Shown: piece after piece, positions 1 through 10,010 of the stretch
Layout: every line of letters starts with the position of its first letter
How positions within the stretch are numbered: position 1 is the stretch's first letter
Source of the DNA: Rhodobacteraceae bacterium EL53
Lineage (GTDB): Bacteria > Pseudomonadota > Alphaproteobacteria > Rhodobacterales > Rhodobacteraceae
Direction: 5' to 3'
Length of the DNA stretch: 64,000 bases
NCBI GenBank assembly: GCA_900313015.1
Contig: OMPR01000016.1
Location: 1-64,000, forward strand
Notes under the pieces: model-generated
The model's input: only the letters and a program-made list of their open reading frames with translations
Databases searched by the model: none
Told to the model about the DNA's origin: nothing
Position numbers and translations under genes: made by a program

Positions 1-312
1 ATCGACGAGGAAACACTGGGGGTTCGGGCCGTCGAAGTCACCGGCAGCAACATCGGTGATGCTCCCGTGTTGCCAGAGCTTCTGAACCAAATCTCAGTTG
101 ATCAGGACATCGGCAGTGTCACCGCAGACGGGGCGTATGATACGCGTAAATGCCACGAGGCGATTGCCGCCAGAGAAGATGCCCATGCGGTGATCCCGCC
201 ACGCAAGAATGCAAAGCCTTGGAAGCCTACGAGCGCCGGAGCCATTACCCGCAACGCTGTCCTCAACCGCTACACGGCTCTTGGCATACCTATCACTGAG
301 CCCGTAGGCTAA
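1..312 (+). pseudogene. IS5-type transposase, C-terminal remnant with internal deletion
   Basis: The frame is open from the left edge of the window to a TAA at 310-312, so the 5' part lies outside. The translation is typical of IS5-family DDE transposases: it holds the block TADGAYDTRKCHEAI with the second catalytic Asp, then IPPRKNAKPWKP. After ITRN the protein jumps straight to AVLNRYTALGIP, which in the intact proteins I know lies roughly 55-60 residues further on, after the segment with the catalytic Glu. The join stays in frame. The copy should therefore be catalytically dead. The deletion is judged from memory of the family, not from an alignment. Confidence 0.85.
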
Positions 313-562
313 ATCCGTCTAGGTGTAAGGGGAAGGCCGCCCTTCACCCGATTTGTGCAATAAAGCCAATGTTCGACGCTAGAGAAGCAGCCAATCGTGG
401 ACCACGCAAAATTCGGAAGAGTGGGCTCGGAGCCGCCATGCGGTATTGGAGAAAAATCCTCGATTTTGACCCGTTTTGAATAACCGCTTTGGGCTGAGAT
501 CTAACCTTCAATGTCTTGGTGGCTGCCATCCTACAAGGAACGCAGACCCTATTAGACAGAGT
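313..562. other. IS right-end flank and degenerate remnant
   Basis: The first ~60 bases after the transposase stop look like the right end of the IS (purine-rich stretch, then ttcacccgatttgtgcaa). The exact terminal repeat cannot be fixed because the left end is outside the window. Bases around 484-545 resemble 6545-6605 on the other side of the nap operon and look like a second, older remnant. No credible coding sequence is seen. Confidence 0.4.
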
Positions 563-1264
563 TCACCCAATCACAGGGCAACCCAACGCCCGTTGTAACG
601 CTGCGACTAGTCCGTCCACCGTTTCAGTCTTAACGAACAGACCGCCGGTTTCATCAGACAGGCATCGTGCGACAGAAGTAGAGTTCCGAGGATTCTGTTC
701 GGGGTTGTTCCAGGCGAAAAAATCAACTTCAGCGCGGAATCCTATTACATGGACTGTCAGATCGCGGGCGGTCGACTGCAATGCCACCGCCATTTCGCAG
801 GGTCGGCCACCACAAGTCTCGTTACCATCGGTGACAACCACCACGATGCCAGCTCTGTTCCGATAGTCCAATGTTTCCGCCGCCTGACGAACAGCGTCTG
901 TCAAAGGAGTCAGGCCATCGGGCTTAAGGGTATCGACGGCTTCAATAATCGGCGCTGCAGCGTTGGCAATCGGGCCGAAACGTAAGTCTAGGTTTCGGCA
1001 AGCATCACCACTTCCTGGTCCATAGATCAGAAGCCCAACACGGCGGTATTGCTCAATTCCGGGCATTGCACGTCGGATCGCCTGCCGTGCCTCGACAATG
1101 CGGGTGTTGGGGCCAGTCTCTAAGTTGATTTCGCCCATTGAAGTTGAACCATCGAAAACCAACATGGCGTCGACCGAGCAATCACTCAGCTGAGCCAACG
1201 ACACGTTCATGCTGCATACAAGGACGGAGGCGGCGAGTAATCCGTTTTTGAAAATAGCTCTCAT
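563..1264 (-). CDS. Secreted von Willebrand factor A (VWA) domain protein
   Basis: A 233-residue protein with an N-terminal signal peptide (hydrophobic stretch about residues 8-22, cleavage probably after SLA), so it should be periplasmic or secreted. The rest is one VWA domain starting at about residue 30. The metal-binding (MIDAS) motif DGSTSM, the TPLTDA loop carrying the conserved Thr, and VVTDGNETCGG are all present. Several Cys residues suggest disulphides. Such proteins bind a partner protein through a metal ion; the partner is not evident. It lies downstream of napC on the same strand, 269 bp away, so a link to nitrate reduction is possible but unsupported. The start is the only Met giving a proper signal peptide. 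Confidence 0.8.
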   Translation of the reverse strand: MRAIFKNGLLAASVLVCSMNVSLAQLSDCSVDAMLVFDGSTSMGEINLETGPNTRIVEARQAIRRAMPGIEQYRRVGLLIYGPGSGDACRNLDLRFGPIANAAAPIIEAVDTLKPDGLTPLTDAVRQAAETLDYRNRAGIVVVVTDGNETCGGRPCEMAVALQSTARDLTVHVIGFRAEVDFFAWNNPEQNPRNSTSVARCLSDETGGLFVKTETVDGLVAALQRALGCPVIG

Positions 1265-1533
1265 GGAAAAAGTCTGGCATCGACATCAAGGGTTGTCCAG
1301 ATATGCGAGGTGATCTCCTACGTACACCTGCCGGAAAGTTCTTCTGATATCCACTTTTAGGAATGGCTTCAAACCAACTCCTGGGGGCTGAGCCGCTCTT
1401 AGTCATGTTTTGCCCAAAAGGTCGGCTCTGGGTCGTACTTCGCCGGAGCGTTGCCTCCCTTATAATTGAGTTAAGCACGTGTGACGACTGCGACGGAGAG
1501 CGGCGCAGGACTTTTGGCACAGCTTTTTGCACC

Positions 1534-2217
1534 CTATTCCTTGGACCCTTTTATCATTTCTTCGGTTTTGGAAAGAAACACTACGATATCTCGGGTGTCT
1601 AGGTTTTTGCTGCCCGTTGCGGCGTGCTCAACTTTTCCCATGTCAGGTAATTCATGAGCGATGCCCTTATGGCAACTGATGCAGGTTTTTTCGCCAGTAA
1701 ACAGGAACCGCTGGTGCATATCGGCGGCACGGGTGCTTTGGCGAGTAATGTCCATCGACTCGGCTGAATGGCAGTTTCGGCATTCCAGTGAGTCATTGGC
1801 CTCGAGCCGTGCCCATTCATGCTGGGCCAGTTCCAGCCGCTTGGCTAGGAATTTTTCACGTGTATTGATCGTGCCGAAAATTTTCCCCCAAACTTCTTTA
1901 GAGGCCTGCATTTTTCGGGCAATTTTGGATGTCCAACCATGAGGTACATGGCAATCCGAACATATCGCCCGGACACCTGATCGGTTGGAATAATGGATGG
2001 TAACTTTCAATTCTTCGTACACATTGGCGCGCATCTCGTGACAGCTGGTGCAAAACTTTTCGGTGTTGGTGACCTCCATCGCGGTGTTGAAACCACCCCA
2101 GAAGATCACCCCCATCAGAAAGCCACCCATCGTTAACACGCCGAGGCTGATAAAGGCGCTGGGTGTGGAAATTATGGCCCAGGTTGTTTTGAGCAGAGCT
2201 ATTAAACGACCAAACAT
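1534..2217 (-). CDS. napC: NapC, membrane tetraheme cytochrome c quinol dehydrogenase
   Basis: A 227-residue NapC/NirT-family protein. It has one N-terminal membrane helix (about residues 20-43) and a periplasmic domain with four CxxCH heme sites: CTSCH, CSDCH, CRNCH and CISCH. NapC takes electrons from the quinol pool and passes them to NapB and then NapA. It is the last gene of napEFDABC; its ATG overlaps the napB stop (TGATG at 2215-2219), which suggests translational coupling. Length is slightly above the usual ~200 residues. The C-terminal tail after the last heme (about 50 residues) is polar. Confidence 0.95.
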   Translation of the reverse strand: MFGRLIALLKTTWAIISTPSAFISLGVLTMGGFLMGVIFWGGFNTAMEVTNTEKFCTSCHEMRANVYEELKVTIHYSNRSGVRAICSDCHVPHGWTSKIARKMQASKEVWGKIFGTINTREKFLAKRLELAQHEWARLEANDSLECRNCHSAESMDITRQSTRAADMHQRFLFTGEKTCISCHKGIAHELPDMGKVEHAATGSKNLDTRDIVVFLSKTEEMIKGSKE

Positions 2218-2684
2218 CAGTCTCCTCCGTCTTGGGGCTGACGGGCGATATCCAACACAGTGTCCACGTCAATAAATTGGTTGCCAACTAGCTCGCGCAC
2301 TTGACCTTGTGTGACGTGGCACTGATTGCAAAAATAGCGTCGCGGAGTGACCGACGTGAGAAACTGGTTCTCGCGGTTCATGAAATGGGTGATCGAAACC
2401 ATTGGTGCCTGGCTCACTTCGGTCGCGGCGCGGCTGTGGCATTGCAGGCATTGGTTCACATGAACGTCGATCTGGTAGCCATCGATTTTATGCGGGATAA
2501 GAGGCGGTTGCTCAGGATAGTTCCGCGTTTGTCGCAAATCCGAATTGTTGACCTTTGCTATTGCAGGTGGCGTTGCATTTTCATGCAACGGCGTGCCTTG
2601 CCGAAAAGTTGCCACTTGTTCCTGAGCTACAACCGCTGTGACCACTATGAGTGCAGGAAGGGAGAGAAAGAGATATCTTTTCAT
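2217..2684 (-). CDS. napB: NapB, periplasmic diheme cytochrome c subunit
   Basis: A 155-residue small subunit of periplasmic nitrate reductase. It has a signal peptide ([20 protein letters not shown]) and two heme-binding motifs, CLQCH and CNQCH, the hallmark of NapB, with conserved surroundings ([16 protein letters not shown]). It relays electrons from NapC to the NapA cofactors. A longer reading would start at 2720 inside napA. I chose the ATG at 2684 because it begins the signal peptide and lies 2 bases after the napA TGA. It overlaps napC by one base. Confidence 0.95.
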   Translation of the reverse strand: MKRYLFLSLPALIVVTAVVAQEQVATFRQGTPLHENATPPAIAKVNNSDLRQTRNYPEQPPLIPHKIDGYQIDVHVNQCLQCHSRAATEVSQAPMVSITHFMNRENQFLTSVTPRRYFCNQCHVTQGQVRELVGNQFIDVDTVLDIARQPQDGGD

Positions 2685-2686
2685 GA

Positions 2687-5182
2687 TCAAGCTCCTACCG
2701 GCTCTATCTTGACCGCGCATTTCTTGAAATCAGTCTGTTTAGAGAGTGGGTCAGTCGCGTCCAAAGTGACCTTGTTGATCAACTGTCTGGCATCAAACCA
2801 AGGGACAAAAACCAACCCTTGCGGCGGTTTGTTACGCCCACGAGTTTCAATCCGTGACAGAATAAAGCCTCGTCTTGAACTGAGTTTGACTTCAGAACCA
2901 CGCCGCACTCCCAGCGCTGTGGCATCATCAGGATGCATATAGACCAAGGCATCAGGGATCGCTTTGTGAAGTTCAGGAACGCGCTGCGTCATTGAACCCG
3001 AATGCCAATGCTCTAACACCCGGCCCGTTGACAGCCAGAAAGGGTATTCTTCGTCCGGCACCTCTGGTGGGGCCTCGTAGGGGAGTGCAAAAATCCGCGC
3101 CTTGCCGTCTTTATGGCCGTAAAATTCGAAATCTGCTCCGGCGCTGACATAAGGGTCTGAGCCTTCCTTAAACCGCCACAGGGTCTCTTTCCCGTCGACT
3201 ACGGGCCAACGAAGTCCGCGTTCTTCGTGATAACGGTCAAAGGGCGCAAGATCATGGCCATGGCCGCGACCAAATTCTGCATATTCTTCGAACAATCCCT
3301 TTTGCACATAAAACCCATAGTCCTCGGATTCGTGGTTCGCATAATCTTCAGCGGTTTGTTCCAACGGGAATGCATCCACCTTTCCGTTTTCAAACAGCAC
3401 TTCGAACAGGGTTTTGCCCCTAAATTCAGGCGAACTGTCTAACAATTCAGAGGGCCAAACCTCATCCGTAGTGAAACGCTTGGAAAACTCCATCAGCTGC
3501 CAGAGGTCGGACTTAGACTCGCCCGGAGCGTTCACCAGTTGGTGCCAGAATTGGGTGCGGCGTTCCGCATTGCCATAGGCGCCTTCTTTCTCAACCCACA
3601 TCGCGGCGGGCAGGATCAGATCGGCAGCTTCCGCCGTCACTGTCGGGTAGGCATCTGAGACCACAATAAAGTTTTCGGGATTTCGATAACCCGGCAACCC
3701 TTCCTCCATGATGTTGGGTGCGGCCTGCATGTTGTTGTTCACCTGAACCCAATAGCAATTGATCTTACCATCCTTGAGCTGGCGATTTTGCTCTACCGCA
3801 TGGGCCCCAACCCAATCGGGCACCGTTCCCGGGGGCACTTTCCAGATGTCCTCAGCGTGGGCGCGGTGTTCGGGGTTGGTCACTACCAAATCCGCAGGCA
3901 GACGATGCGAGAATGTTCCCACTTCTCGGGCTGTTCCACAGGCCGAAGGTTGCCCCGTGAGCGAGAAAGGGGAATTGCCGGGTGTCGAAATTTTGCCCGT
4001 CAGCAGGTGGATATTGTATATCATATTGTTGACCCAGACACCGCGGGTGTGCTGGTTCACCCCCATTGTCCAAAGGGACATCACCTTCGTATCGGGATCT
4101 GCATAGAGCGCGGCAATTTTTTCCAGCGTGGCCGCCGGAACACCGGACATCTCTTCGGCTTTTTCCAGCGTATAGGGTGCAACAAATTCGGCGAAATCCT
4201 CGAATGTCATCGGCTCGGAGGCGCCAGAGTTCGGGTTGGCAGCCGCCATCTGCAGCGGATTTTCATCGCGCAGCCCATAGCCAATGTCAGTGGCACCCAG
4301 CCGGAAATTGACATGTTTGGCGACAAACTCCTTGTTGACGGCGCCAGACTGGATGATGTGATTGGCGATATAGTTCAGGATCACCATATCGGTCTGCGGC
4401 GTAAATATCGCCGGTATATCGGCAAGATCAAAGCTGCGGTGTTTGAACGTGGAAAGCACTGCGACCTGCACGTGGGGATGGCTGAACCGCCGGTCCGCGA
4501 TCCGCGTCCACAGGATCGGGTGCATCTCGGCCATGTTCGAACCCCACAGTATGAAAGCATCTGCGGCCTCGAAATCATCGTAGCAACCCATGGGTTCATC
4601 TATGCCAAAGGTCCGCATAAATCCAACGACGGCGCTGGCCATGCAGTGGCGTGCATTCGGGTCAATATTGTTTGATCTGAAACCTGCCTTCATCAGCTTA
4701 ACGCCTGCGTAGCCTTCAAAAACAGTCCACTGGCCTGAGCCAAACATACCGATGCCCTGCGGTCCTTTCTTGGCCAATGTCTCTTTCCATTTCGCGGCCA
4801 TCGTATCAAAGGCCTCGTCCCAGCTTACGGGTTCAAAATTACCGTTCTTGTCGTAGACGCCATTGGTTTTGCGCATCAAGGGCTGGGTCAGCCGGTCGCT
4901 GCCATACATGATTTTCGATAGGAAGTAGCCTTTGACGCAATTGAGGCCGCGGTTCACCTCGGCTTTCGCATCGCCGTGCGAGGCCACAACACGGCCTGCC
5001 TTGGTCGCGACCATGATTGAACAGCCCGTCCCGCAAAACCTGCAAGGCGCTTTGGACCACTTGAGTTCCGTCAGTGAAGCATCGGTGACAAGGTTTTGTG
5101 CAGCGACAGGAACTGGCAGCCCGGCGGCGGCGGCAGCAGCCGCAACTGCCTGTGCTTTGATAACGTCTCGTCTTGAAATCAT
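2687..5182 (-). CDS. napA: NapA, periplasmic nitrate reductase catalytic subunit
   Basis: An 831-residue molybdopterin enzyme reducing nitrate to nitrite in the periplasm; the length is exactly the family norm. The N-terminus is a Tat signal (SRRDVIKA at residues 3-10, alanine-rich helix, cleavage near VAA-QN). Cys47, Cys50, Cys54 and Cys82 form the [4Fe-4S] site (CRFCGTGC...NCVKGYF). Cys180 in [12 protein letters not shown] is the expected molybdenum ligand. The C-terminal domain has the usual [15 protein letters not shown] motif. Export and maturation need NapD, encoded just upstream at 5233-5490. napB follows 2 bases after the stop. Confidence 0.98.
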   Translation of the reverse strand: MISRRDVIKAQAVAAAAAAAGLPVPVAAQNLVTDASLTELKWSKAPCRFCGTGCSIMVATKAGRVVASHGDAKAEVNRGLNCVKGYFLSKIMYGSDRLTQPLMRKTNGVYDKNGNFEPVSWDEAFDTMAAKWKETLAKKGPQGIGMFGSGQWTVFEGYAGVKLMKAGFRSNNIDPNARHCMASAVVGFMRTFGIDEPMGCYDDFEAADAFILWGSNMAEMHPILWTRIADRRFSHPHVQVAVLSTFKHRSFDLADIPAIFTPQTDMVILNYIANHIIQSGAVNKEFVAKHVNFRLGATDIGYGLRDENPLQMAAANPNSGASEPMTFEDFAEFVAPYTLEKAEEMSGVPAATLEKIAALYADPDTKVMSLWTMGVNQHTRGVWVNNMIYNIHLLTGKISTPGNSPFSLTGQPSACGTAREVGTFSHRLPADLVVTNPEHRAHAEDIWKVPPGTVPDWVGAHAVEQNRQLKDGKINCYWVQVNNNMQAAPNIMEEGLPGYRNPENFIVVSDAYPTVTAEAADLILPAAMWVEKEGAYGNAERRTQFWHQLVNAPGESKSDLWQLMEFSKRFTTDEVWPSELLDSSPEFRGKTLFEVLFENGKVDAFPLEQTAEDYANHESEDYGFYVQKGLFEEYAEFGRGHGHDLAPFDRYHEERGLRWPVVDGKETLWRFKEGSDPYVSAGADFEFYGHKDGKARIFALPYEAPPEVPDEEYPFWLSTGRVLEHWHSGSMTQRVPELHKAIPDALVYMHPDDATALGVRRGSEVKLSSRRGFILSRIETRGRNKPPQGLVFVPWFDARQLINKVTLDATDPLSKQTDFKKCAVKIEPVGA

Positions 5183-5232
5183 TCCAATGATCCTTCCTAG
5201 CTAAGGCTGCGTGCGGACATCGAATAGTGCAG

Positions 5233-5490
5233 TCAGTGGGCAGCAGACTCGTGAAAGGTTTCGTGATAAACGAGCGCCGCACTCACCACGCCATCGATGA
5301 GGCTGAGAGTATTCATGTGGTCGACAATTTCTTTTTCGCACCCGGTTTCCAGAGTGACGATTATTTTCCCATTGGGATCAGTTAGGGCAACTGCCCCACC
5401 GGGAAGACTTTCAATCTGACGACAGACCGTGGCCAGTTTGTTTGGATCCGCGCGTAAAAGAAGGCTAGAAATATGTGCCAGTTCAGACAT
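5233..5490 (-). CDS. napD: NapD, chaperone for NapA maturation
   Basis: An 85-residue cytoplasmic chaperone that binds the Tat signal of NapA and holds back export until the cofactor is loaded. The sequence has the NapD pattern MSELAHISSLLLRA near the N-terminus and a ferredoxin-like small alpha/beta fold. An open frame extends upstream to 5604, but that part overlaps napF. The ATG at 5490 matches the usual NapD start and overlaps the napF stop by 8 bases (5483-5490). The gap to napA is 50 bases and contains a purine-rich ribosome-binding region. Confidence 0.93.
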   Translation of the reverse strand: MSELAHISSLLLRADPNKLATVCRQIESLPGGAVALTDPNGKIIVTLETGCEKEIVDHMNTLSLIDGVVSAALVYHETFHESAAH

Positions 5491-5953
5491 GCGCGAGTGC
5501 CTTCTCTGGAACCAGGTCAATGGCTTTAGTTGGACAAATTGACAGACAGGCACCGCAACCGGTGCATGACGTTGCATTTGCTTGAATGCTGCCCACGGGA
5601 CCATGGCGAAAATTAAAGGTCAAAGCCCCTGTATCACAGGCATCAGTACAGCTTTGGCAGGCAACCCCAAGGTTCAAAAAGCATCCCTCGCCAATCAAAG
5701 CGACGTGTTGCCAAGGGGCGGCTTCGAGATCAAAAATTTCCTCTTTGCAGACCTCTGCGCAAACACCGCAGAAACTGCACCCGCCTTCATTGAAGTCAAC
5801 GAAGGGTGTATTCCCACGCCCCGCAACCAAAATTGCCTCGGGACAAGCGGAGATACAGTCTTTGCACCCCGTGCAATGTGATCTGATCGCCTGTTCGCTC
5901 GCATGCGGAGGACGGACATTTCCAACTTTCTGGATTTTGGCGTCTCTCAGCAT
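5483..5953 (-). CDS. napF: NapF, cytoplasmic iron-sulfur ferredoxin-type protein
   Basis: A 156-residue protein with three 4Fe-4S ferredoxin motifs: CTGCKDCISACP, CSFCGVCAEVC and CTGCGACLSICP. An extra pair of cysteines (CQSCTDAC) sits between the second and third. NapF proteins interact with NapA before export and are thought to assist iron-sulfur assembly; they have no signal peptide, as here. It is the second gene of the operon, 18 bases after napE, and overlaps napD by 8 bases. napG and napH are absent, so NapC is the likely sole quinol oxidase. Confidence 0.93.
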   Translation of the reverse strand: MLRDAKIQKVGNVRPPHASEQAIRSHCTGCKDCISACPEAILVAGRGNTPFVDFNEGGCSFCGVCAEVCKEEIFDLEAAPWQHVALIGEGCFLNLGVACQSCTDACDTGALTFNFRHGPVGSIQANATSCTGCGACLSICPTKAIDLVPEKALAHV

Positions 5954-5971
5954 GTTACTCTGGACCTCGCT

Positions 5972-6139
5972 CTAATGCACCGGAGGGCCATAAATCATTT
6001 GGGAAAACCAAACGATGAAGCCCCAACTTCCAACCAGAGCAACCGCCAAAATTGGAGCAAGGCATACAGCAAGGAAAAGGAACACGAGCCATTCGCGTTG
6101 TTTGCGCGTTTTGAGAGCAATGGTTGTATTTTCTGACAA
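5972..6139 (-). CDS. napE: NapE, small membrane protein of the nitrate reductase operon
   Basis: A 55-residue protein with one strong membrane segment (LVFLFLAVCLAPILAVALVG) and a short GPP tail, the standard NapE layout. NapE function is unknown. An in-frame ATG exists at 6184, but the 15 extra residues do not resemble NapE. The TTG at 6139 is preceded at 4 bases by GGGAGAGA (6144-6151), a good ribosome-binding site, so I choose it. It is the first gene of napEFDABC, so the operon promoter should lie in 6150-6400. Confidence 0.85.
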   Translation of the reverse strand: MSENTTIALKTRKQREWLVFLFLAVCLAPILAVALVGSWGFIVWFSQMIYGPPVH

Positions 6140-6284
6140 GACATCTCTCCCAATAAGATTACTTGAAAATACATGTTTGCCCATTTGGAGTACATAAGCA
6201 ACAAATAACTCAGAGACTGGTTTTTGTAGAAGATGGAGGTATCTCGATGTTGTTGCTGGGGAAATACCTGTTTCCGGCTAAGCT

Positions 6285-6300
6285 GAGAGTTGCCACTCTC
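6285..6300. promoter_or_regulatory. 16-bp perfect inverted repeat upstream of napE
   Basis: GAGAGT-TGCC-ACTCTC is a perfect 6-bp inverted repeat with a 4-base spacer, 145 bp upstream of the napE start. It could be an operator for the nap operon or a small hairpin in its leader. It does not resemble an FNR box (TTGAT-N4-ATCAA), and I see no such box in this gap. Confidence 0.3.
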
Positions 6301-7141
6301 CCGTTCAGTTGTTGCAATTTTCTTCATTTGGGTGCCCGTCGTCAGGGTTTTTAGCACCAACTACAGCCTAACCTAAAGGAGCGTTTGGCTCACCTGATTG
6401 GTTTGCTTATGCCGCGTATTTGCCGTGATGCGAGCGCCGCGTTTAGGGGGTCTTTCGTTTGATCCTTTCGCTTCGGTTCCATCAACCACCGAACCACTAC
6501 ATCCAAAGCCTCTTAACAATCGAAAAGGCAGCAAGCCTTGTCCACTTTGGGCTGTTAGTAGATCTTCAATATCTTGATGGCTGTCATCCGACCAAGAGAA
6601 TCGCACTCTGACAGGCACGGAAGGTGGTGCTGCTCAGTTGGTGACCTTTGCAAAGTCAAACGAAAGGCCCACAGGAGATTTTCGTACGGTTCACCGACGC
6701 CGCAGCAGCTTCACAAAGCCTGCCCTTCGCCGCAGTGTAGAACCGCGAATGCGGCGTATTCAAAGATTGCAAATAGAACTGCCATCCAACTGTTAACCAG
6801 TGTGGGCTAGAGGCAGCGCTTAGCGTGCTTTCTGCCTTTCGGCACAAATCCTCCAAAGCAACCTATCTGACTCTGCGTTGCCCACATAACTGTGACCGGC
6901 CCAGAAAATGTATCACTTCTGAAACTTTAGGGGACTAACCAGTTGCCATTATTGTCGACGGTATGAACTGAAAGCGATTTTTCCGAAGGTTTCTAAAGCC
7001 TCAACCTTTCCCAATATGCACCACACTCAGAATTTGTCATTCACCAGTCTTGGCAGCAGGCGTTAGCGGGCCATACAATTCTCTTTATTGCGTTAACTGG
7101 GCGTCTGCCCACCGTTTCTTGCAAACCGATTGGATACGAGC
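6301..7141. other. Intergenic stretch of degenerate repeat-like sequence
   Basis: There is no convincing gene in these ~840 bases. An open frame on the minus strand (6373-6618) has no recognisable product. Its part around 6545-6605 resembles 484-545, giving the shared reading SHQDIE...AQSG. The stretch about 6650-6850 resembles dispersed intergenic sequence I believe is common in roseobacter genomes. It separates the nap operon from the polysaccharide block and probably contains both promoters. Confidence 0.35.
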
Positions 7142-8302
7142 ATGGCCCAAGCATTTGTTGCGAACAGGACCACCCCGGTTTTAAACCTGATCCAAATTTG
7201 GGTTTTATGCGGTATGGTCTGGGCTATTCCGCCGAGTGCGCACGCTGAAGAGGTCAACGAAGAGCAGCAGGTCAACGTCTATGGACAGATAAATCGTGCC
7301 ATGTTGCTCTTTGATGATGGTGCAGAACGCGACGTGTATCCATTTGTCGATAATTCAAAATCGGTCTCTCGACTTGGCGTGACGTACGACGCTCCTTTGC
7401 GCAACGGTTGGCAATTCCAGGCCCGCGGAGAGGTTGGGCTGGTTTGGGGCGAAACCAACGCGATTAATCAAGTTGATGGATTTTCGGGAAGCTTCGGCAA
7501 TGCTTCGGAACCCCTACGGAAGTTGGAGGTTTCGTTCTCTCATCCCGAGCGTGGGGTATTCTTTTTGGGCCAAGGCGCCATGGCCAGCGATGGCGTGACC
7601 GGTCAGGATTTGTCGTTGACGAATGTTGTCGCAGGTGCAGCGGTCAAGGATGTTGCTGGCGGGTTCCATTTCCGTCGGACGGACGGCACGCTCACGAATT
7701 TCAGTATCCTGAACCGTTTTCGTACCTTTGGAAGCAGCCGCAGGCTGCGGGTGCGGTATGACAGCCCGATCAGGAACAACTTGTCGTTTTCCATCGCCGC
7801 AGGTCGTGAGGCCCTGGATGACAGAGATGGCCGTTACTATGCAGATGCTGCTGTTCGTTATGACGGTCAGCAAGGTGACTGGCGCTATCGCGGAGCGGCA
7901 GCTATTCGCTGGGCAGGGGGCTATGACAATACGCAATTCCGACAAAAACAGCTAAGCTTTATTGCATCCGGTTCAATTCTGCACAAACCATCTCGGTACA
8001 ACCTGACACTGGCGTATGGGACCGAACAAAACGCGGGCTATTATGCTTATGCAAAATTCGGTCGCCGGTGGTACAAATTCCTGCCCTATGGTTGGACAGC
8101 AGTGTCTTTGGACTACTATTACTACGAAGACTCTAGACATAACAATCAGATTGGGAATTCCATCGGTCTAGCAGCGGTCCAGCAATTCAAAAAAAAGAAA
8201 TTCGAAATCTATGCAACCATCCGAAACTACGATTATGATGATGATACCGCGGACTATCTTGACAGCTATGCAGTCATGACAGGGATTCGTTGGCGATTTT
8301 AA
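7142..8302 (+). CDS. Porin-like outer membrane beta-barrel protein
   Basis: A protein of about 386 residues with a signal peptide ending near AHA-EE. The mature part opens with VNVYGQINRAMLLFDDG, a common start of Gram-negative porins. Alternating hydrophobic strands rich in Tyr and Arg follow, and the last residue is Phe (TGIRWRF), the C-terminal signal for outer membrane insertion. It lies about 50 bases upstream of the BcsB-like gene in the same direction. It may be the outer-membrane exit pore of that system, as the BcsC barrel is for cellulose, but an ordinary porin is also possible. An in-frame TTG at 7130 is an alternative start. Confidence 0.75.
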   Translation: MAQAFVANRTTPVLNLIQIWVLCGMVWAIPPSAHAEEVNEEQQVNVYGQINRAMLLFDDGAERDVYPFVDNSKSVSRLGVTYDAPLRNGWQFQARGEVGLVWGETNAINQVDGFSGSFGNASEPLRKLEVSFSHPERGVFFLGQGAMASDGVTGQDLSLTNVVAGAAVKDVAGGFHFRRTDGTLTNFSILNRFRTFGSSRRLRVRYDSPIRNNLSFSIAAGREALDDRDGRYYADAAVRYDGQQGDWRYRGAAAIRWAGGYDNTQFRQKQLSFIASGSILHKPSRYNLTLAYGTEQNAGYYAYAKFGRRWYKFLPYGWTAVSLDYYYYEDSRHNNQIGNSIGLAAVQQFKKKKFEIYATIRNYDYDDDTADYLDSYAVMTGIRWRF

Positions 8303-8353
8303 TGACGTCATTTGTTAGCTTTACACCCAAATGCCGCGTGGAATACTGGCGGG

Positions 8354-10006
8354 GTGAAGGGGGGGGAATTGAGACTAATAGGAATTGCGGTCCTAACTTT
8401 GATCCTGTTTGCCTTTGTCGCCATTGCCGTCAATCGTAGCGAAGATCTGTTTGAGATAGGCGGGCTTAAGGACATCCGCGAAGGGCGGAAGGTTTATCAA
8501 CTGGAAACAGGCGAGGCCCGACTGCCGAAAAAAGTCGAGGGCACGGCTGGGTTTGTGGATCTAGAGTTACTGCAATCCGACGAATGGACCGCTCTCGCAG
8601 GGTTTTCAGGGCATCGTCGGTTCACTTTGCCGCTCCCCCGCGAGACCGCCTTTTCAGCTGCAGTACTGGAAATCTTTGCCAATACTGAGCTGGAGATTGA
8701 AACGGCCGGGCGCCTGCAATTTGAGGTCAACGGACGACGTCGGGGCGAAATCGTTCTGGACCCGGGCAAGACCAGCATACGCATCAGAATTCCGCTCGAC
8801 TCGCTTGATTTGGCACGGCAGTTGGTTGAAGTGAACATCAAAGTTGATGGTGAAAACCCCAAAGCCGAGTGCGCAGACGGTTGGACGGGCGGAGTTGTTG
8901 TTACGATCGAACCTGAAACCCATGTAAGAGTTGCGCTGGACGAGCCGATCACTTCAAGGGGGGACGCGCTGATCGTATCCGGCTTTCCGGTACGTATTGT
9001 CTGGCCTTCAGAGACAACTGAACCCAGTACAGCAACCAATCCGGAGATTTCGTGGAAATGGCAGCCTTTTCTGGCCAAGGCAAGCTTTGTCGATAAGGCC
9101 ACAGCACGTGAGAAGGACGTCGAAGTCCCTATCGGAGACTTGGTTGAGCTGCACAAGCGAGTGGTTCAGCAGGAAATCACTCGGCGCGAGCTTGAAGGGG
9201 AAAACAACCTGAATTGGCCACTGCCAATCGTTGGGCAGGACGGTGCGGCCGCTAGCCGCGAGTTCCGCAATCGGACAAGTTGGGTGCATCGATACTCGCC
9301 CACCTCGCTGCCGGATTTGCAGTTACCCGATACATTGGACCTGCAGATGGAGATGATCTCGACGGATACTTCGGCATCGTGGTTGCTGATCGTACTCTTG
9401 AATGGAGATATCGTCTATTCACAGACTTTGCCGACCACCCAGACCACATTCGAACACAGCATCGCTTTGCCGCAGAACATTCAATCCATCGACAACGAAC
9501 TTCGGATAAGTCTGATCAGCGACGAGCAAAAAAACGGCAGATGTTTGCAAGGTCGCCCTGCAGCCGCCAAGATCAAAGCGGGCACTCAGCTTGATCGCCG
9601 AGGATCGAACACGGATGAACTCTATGCTGGTGTTCTAAATGCCATGACGCCAGAGATTTCTTTGTCGATCCAAAAGCCCATGACAGCGCATGACCTGAAC
9701 TTTGGGTTTCTCGCATTGTCCAATATCTTCCTGCACAACACCTTTGATTACCGCGAAGGCGGGCTGGACAATCTGGATCGCGCGCGACCGAGTGTGACCA
9801 TAGTTGCGATTGAAAACCTGACTTCCGCATTGGAGCAGGCTGCTGGCATAGCTGATCCGTTTTGGGTGGCCTATTCAACTCTAACTGCGGACCCAAACCC
9901 CGTGACCTTTGCCTTTGTCGGTGACGATCCGAACTTGATGGCTGCGATTGACCTGCATCGCCCTCAAAGCGCGTTGATTGTCGTTCCCGCGACGGAAGAG
10001 CAATAA
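8354..10006 (+). CDS. BcsB-like membrane-anchored periplasmic protein
   Basis: About 550 residues, with a single N-terminal membrane helix (LIGIAVLTLILFAFVAIAV) and a long periplasmic part rich in beta structure. The layout (LPLPRE...FSAAVLEIFANTELE, carbohydrate-binding-like segments, C-terminal alpha/beta part with DLNFGFLALSNIFLHN) resembles cellulose synthase subunit BcsB, but similarity is weak. BcsB guides the growing glucan through the periplasm. The gene sits between a beta-barrel gene and a GT2 synthase whose start is 4 bases past its stop, which supports the role. The start is uncertain: TTG 8312, GTG 8354 and TTG 8369 are all in frame; the last is preceded by a run of G. Confidence 0.6.
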   Translation: MKGGELRLIGIAVLTLILFAFVAIAVNRSEDLFEIGGLKDIREGRKVYQLETGEARLPKKVEGTAGFVDLELLQSDEWTALAGFSGHRRFTLPLPRETAFSAAVLEIFANTELEIETAGRLQFEVNGRRRGEIVLDPGKTSIRIRIPLDSLDLARQLVEVNIKVDGENPKAECADGWTGGVVVTIEPETHVRVALDEPITSRGDALIVSGFPVRIVWPSETTEPSTATNPEISWKWQPFLAKASFVDKATAREKDVEVPIGDLVELHKRVVQQEITRRELEGENNLNWPLPIVGQDGAAASREFRNRTSWVHRYSPTSLPDLQLPDTLDLQMEMISTDTSASWLLIVLLNGDIVYSQTLPTTQTTFEHSIALPQNIQSIDNELRISLISDEQKNGRCLQGRPAAAKIKAGTQLDRRGSNTDELYAGVLNAMTPEISLSIQKPMTAHDLNFGFLALSNIFLHNTFDYREGGLDNLDRARPSVTIVAIENLTSALEQAAGIADPFWVAYSTLTADPNPVTFAFVGDDPNLMAAIDLHRPQSALIVVPATEEQ

Positions 10007-10010
10007 AGCG

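Noticed and set aside
5995-6360. 121-codon minus-strand frame overlapping napE
   Set aside because: It overlaps napE in another frame and lacks any NapE or other family feature; the napE frame with GGGAGAGA and TTG is clearly better.
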